A stretch of DNA of 64,000 nt, from positions 8,132,683-8,196,682 of the forward strand of contig NC_054741.1 of NCBI RefSeq assembly GCF_018143015.1, in the 5' to 3' direction. The notes beneath the pieces are model-generated. The model was not told the DNA's origin. It saw nothing but the letters and a program-made list of their open reading frames with translations, and searched no databases. Source of the stretch: Lytechinus variegatus. Its lineage: Eukaryota > Echinodermata > Echinoidea > Temnopleuroida > Toxopneustidae. The position numbers and the translations under genes are program-made. The number at the start of each line of letters is the position of its first letter. Positions within the stretch are counted from its first letter, which is position 1. Below are positions 61,142 through 64,000 of this stretch, piece after piece.

Positions 61142-61608
61142 TACCGTACCTTTGTTTACGGTGTTGCAAGCTAGCTGCATTCTAGGCGATCAGCATTATT
61201 TTCTTGCTCGTTCAATCCACTTTCATCATCATCTTGTCAAAAGATGGCGTACTTTACCAATAAGTATATACATGAGATGCAACCTGTTGATTTTTGGTAC
61301 AATTTCCTATTATGCGCTGACGACTTGAATTGAGAATGTTCGATACGAAAAATTGCTTTTCGATTGTTGTTTGCGTACTTTCCACCGCAGTATTAAGGAC
61401 GGATCGAACGGATTATCCTGGTTGAGACTTGGAGGTAAGCGATAAAAACACTTTTATAAATAATTTCCAATTCATTTTTAATACAAACTTAAATCATTAA
61501 AACAAAATTCCAAAGTGGAGAAATACTGAAATGTTTGGCGTTTTTCATTCCCTCACATTCGTGTGATGAATGAAAACGTCAAAGTCCACTATGAAACCAC
61601 ATGCGTTG

Positions 61609-61635
61609 TGCGAGGTTAGTATTACTAACCTCGCA
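61609..61635. repeat. 27-base palindrome with one-base centre
   Basis: TGCGAGGTTAGTA then T then TACTAACCTCGCA. Confidence 0.85.
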
Positions 61636-62160
61636 TGTTGTGTGAGTGATGCATCATATACATGCAGATCCAGAATACATCAGCAAATTTTGCTACCCGG
61701 CACGTACGTACGCACTACATAACTACCGTTAACAATAACAATGGTCTTGGAGCTGTTGCCTGAAGTTGGCAACCTAAAATAATTTAGAGTTAGACCCCTA
61801 AAATACAGGATTGCCAAGGTCCTGGGCTCCTACCTAGGGTTAAGTAAACATAACGGCCTTATCGTCATCCAAGTCACTGGGGACAAACTTGAGACACACC
61901 TCAAATATCAGCAATCTTTCAATAGAATCCACGGTTGGAAGGTTTTCAAAGAAATGTATTGTTCGCGATGCGAAACGGTGCGAAGCTTCTCACTGAGCGG
62001 GGACTTCCTTCCACCACACGTTTTCCCATTGACACAATAACAACTGACTCGGACACTTTTTCAAACGACAAAAATAGTCTCTTTTCACTCCTGTGGCGGT
62101 ATATTCTTCCAAGTTGATGAAACAATGATCAAAACACTAAATAAGACAAATTTAATAACA

Positions 62161-62376
62161 CTAAAAACACTATTTAACTGTCTAAATACTCCTCGTGATC
62201 GGAGTCCCCTTCCCGTGTTGAGTTCGTCTAATTTCCCATAGGAGGGGACTTGGATAACGAGGAGTACTATTAGTCGTTATCCAAGTCCCCTCCTATGAGA
62301 AATAGGACGAACTCAACACAGGAAGGGGACTCCGATCACGAGGAGTATTTAGACAGTTAAATAGTGTTTTTAATGT
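62161..62376. repeat. Palindrome at the left edge of the satellite array
   Basis: Left arm 62161-62259 is an inverted copy of satellite-unit sequence; right arm 62275-62376 is direct; the loop is 15 bases. Both contain CTCCTCGTGATCGGAGTCCC or its inverse. Confidence 0.85.
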
Positions 62377-64000
62377 GATTTTCATTGATTTTAATGATTC
62401 TTATTATCGAAAATATTCATTAATCATGTCTATTAAACTGTCTAAAAGTGGCAGAGTGGTTTTGAAGATGAGGGAAATGAGGGGTAGATGAATATCAACG
62501 GGTTAATCGCCGTTTTGTATTTTTAGGAGAGGGGACTTGGATCACGAGTAATAGTAATCCTCGTTATCCAAGTCCCCTCCTATGGGAAATTGGACGAACT
62601 TAACACGGGAAGGGGACTCCGATCACGAGGAGTATTTAGACAGTTAAATAGTGTTTTTAATGTGATTTTCATTGATTTTATTGATTCTTATTATCGAAAT
62701 TATTCCTTAATCATGTCTATTAAACTGTCTAAAAGTGGCAGAGTGGTTTTGAAGAGGAGGGAAATGAGGGGTAGATGAATATCAACGGGTTAATTGCCGT
62801 TTTGTATTTTTAGGAGAGGGGACTTGGATCACGAGTAATAGTACTCCTCGTTATCCAAGTCCCCTCCTATGGGAAATTGGACGAACTTAACACGGGAAGG
62901 GGACTCCGATCACGAGGAGTATTTAGACAGTTAAATAGTGTTTTTAATGTGATTTTCATTGATTTTAATGATTCTTACTATCGAAAATATTCGTTAATCA
63001 TGTCTATTAAACTGTCTAAAAGTGGCAGAGTGGTTTTGAAGAGGAGGGAAATGAGGGGTAGATGAATATCAACGGGTTAATTGCCGTTTTGTATTTTTAG
63101 GAGAGGGGACTTGGATCACGAGTAATAGTAATCCTCGTTATCCAAGTCCCCTCCTATGGGAAATTGGACGAACTTAACACGGGAAGGGGACTCCGATCAC
63201 GAGGAGTATTTAGACAGTTAAATAGTGTTTTTATTGTGATTTTCATTGATTTTAATTAATGATTCTTATTATCGAAAATATTTATTAATCATCTCTAGGA
63301 AACTGTCTAAAAGTGGCAGAGTGGTTTTGAAGAGGAGGGAAATGAGGGGTAGATGAATATCAACGGGTTAATTGCCGTTTTGTATTTTTAGGAGTGGGGA
63401 CTTGGATCACGAGGAGTAGTATATACTGTTTTAATTCAATTCTTTAGACAGTTAAATAGTGTCTTTAATGTGATTTTCATTGATTTTAATGATTCTTATT
63501 ATCGAAAATATTTATTAATCATCTCTAGGAAACTGTCTAAAAGTGGCAGAGTGGTTTTGAAGAGGAGGGAAATGAGGGGTAGATGAATATCAGCGGGTTA
63601 ATTGCCGTTTTGTATTTTTAGGAGAGGGGACTTGGATCACGAGGAGTAGTATATACTGTTTTAATTCAATTCTTTAGACAGTTAAATAGTGTCTTTAATG
63701 TGATTTTCATTGATTTTAATGATTCTTATTATCGAAATATTTATTAATCATCTCTAGGAAACTGTCTAAAAGTGGCAGAGTGGTTTTGAAGAGGAGGGAA
63801 ATGAGGGGTAGATGAATATCAGCGGGTTAATTGCCGTTTTGTATTTTTAGGAGAGGGGACTTGGATCACGAGGAGTAGTATATACTGTTTTAATTCAATT
63901 CTTTAGACAGTTAAATAGTGTCTTTAATGTGATTTTCATTGATTTTAATGATTCTTATTATCGAAATATTTATTAATCATCTCTAGGAAACTGTCTAAAA
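62275..64000 (+). repeat. Satellite array, 287-291 then 229-230-base periods
   Basis: The marker GCAGAGTGGTTTTGAAG begins at 62451, 62738, 63025, 63316, 63546 and 63775, giving steps of 287, 287, 291, 230 and 229. Long units hold an internal hairpin (GGGGACTTGGATCACGAG against CTCGTTATCCAAGTCCCC). Short units have lost its right half. The array continues beyond the window. Confidence 0.95.

Larger units (their letters stand above)
60320..61815. mobile_element. MULE-like element with 125-base ends and exact 9-bp duplication
   Basis: AAGGTCCTG at 60311-60319 and 61816-61824. Ends GGCAATCCTGTATTTTAGGG and its inverse extend about 125 bases each. Long ends plus 9-bp duplications fit Mutator-like elements. 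There is no transposase frame, and it contains a further foldback (60955-61141). Confidence 0.83.
59347..61850. mobile_element. Large foldback carrying three nested insertions
   Basis: Arms match from TAAACATTAACCCAGGG and CAGGACCTTACCGTGTAATT at the left to ATTACACGGTAAGGTCCTG and GGGTTAAGTAAAC at the right. They meet at a core hairpin near 60090 (ATGGCCGATCG words). Insertions at 59508-59568 and 59615-60012 are in the left arm; 60320-61815 is in the right arm. Confidence 0.75.

Noticed and set aside
62590..63065. Two identical-looking 62-codon frames 287 bases apart
   Set aside because: They are the same segment of a satellite repeat, with no start context, homology or codon bias.

Overview
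The window looks like AT-rich deuterostome nuclear DNA, most likely from an echinoderm of sea-urchin type. The reasons are compact spliced genes with GT-AG introns separated by long spacers, very many short inverted-repeat (foldback) transposons, tRNA-headed SINEs, CR1/L2-type non-LTR retrotransposon ends and G/C homopolymer runs at transposon ends. The species is inferred from these features and from recognised proteins, not from a search.

Three protein-coding genes are supported. (1) Minus strand, 14120-17180: a C2H2 zinc-finger protein of the ZNF507/ZNF592 type, split by an apparent one-base frameshift near 15363-15391. A non-coding upstream exon is predicted at 20026-20102, with an upstream ORF whose stop overlaps the main start codon. 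(2) Plus strand, 45247-48560: a two-exon, 979-residue protein with an N-terminal C2HC finger, AT-hooks, 13 C2H2 fingers and an acidic tail. (3) Minus strand, 52802-58162: the complete coding sequence of mitochondrial phenylalanyl-tRNA synthetase (FARS2), five exons, 453 residues. Genes 1 and 2 diverge across a repeat-filled spacer of about 25 kb; genes 2 and 3 converge.

Most of the rest is transposon-derived. At least ten foldback elements lie at TTAA targets and share an internal core. Several elements have hAT-like 8-bp target duplications, and three loci have 9-bp duplications. Many are nested: 3739-4968, 10923-11804, 25418-25766, 37238-37965, 38765-40700 and 59347-61850. One hAT-like element (38886-40664) sits inside a tRNA-Leu-like SINE and itself contains another hAT-like element. 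Two elements carry arrays of a GC-rich, CpG-dense motif. A dispersed repeat present at 1-320 and 43609-44665 carries five exact DR1 nuclear-receptor half-site pairs in its longer copy.

The right edge (62161-64000) is a satellite array that begins with a palindrome of about 100-bp arms. It has three periods of 287-291 bp followed by periods of 229-230 bp and runs off the window. I saw no immune, CRISPR, toxin or viral system. The unusual content is the transposon architecture, the split zinc-finger gene and its leader.
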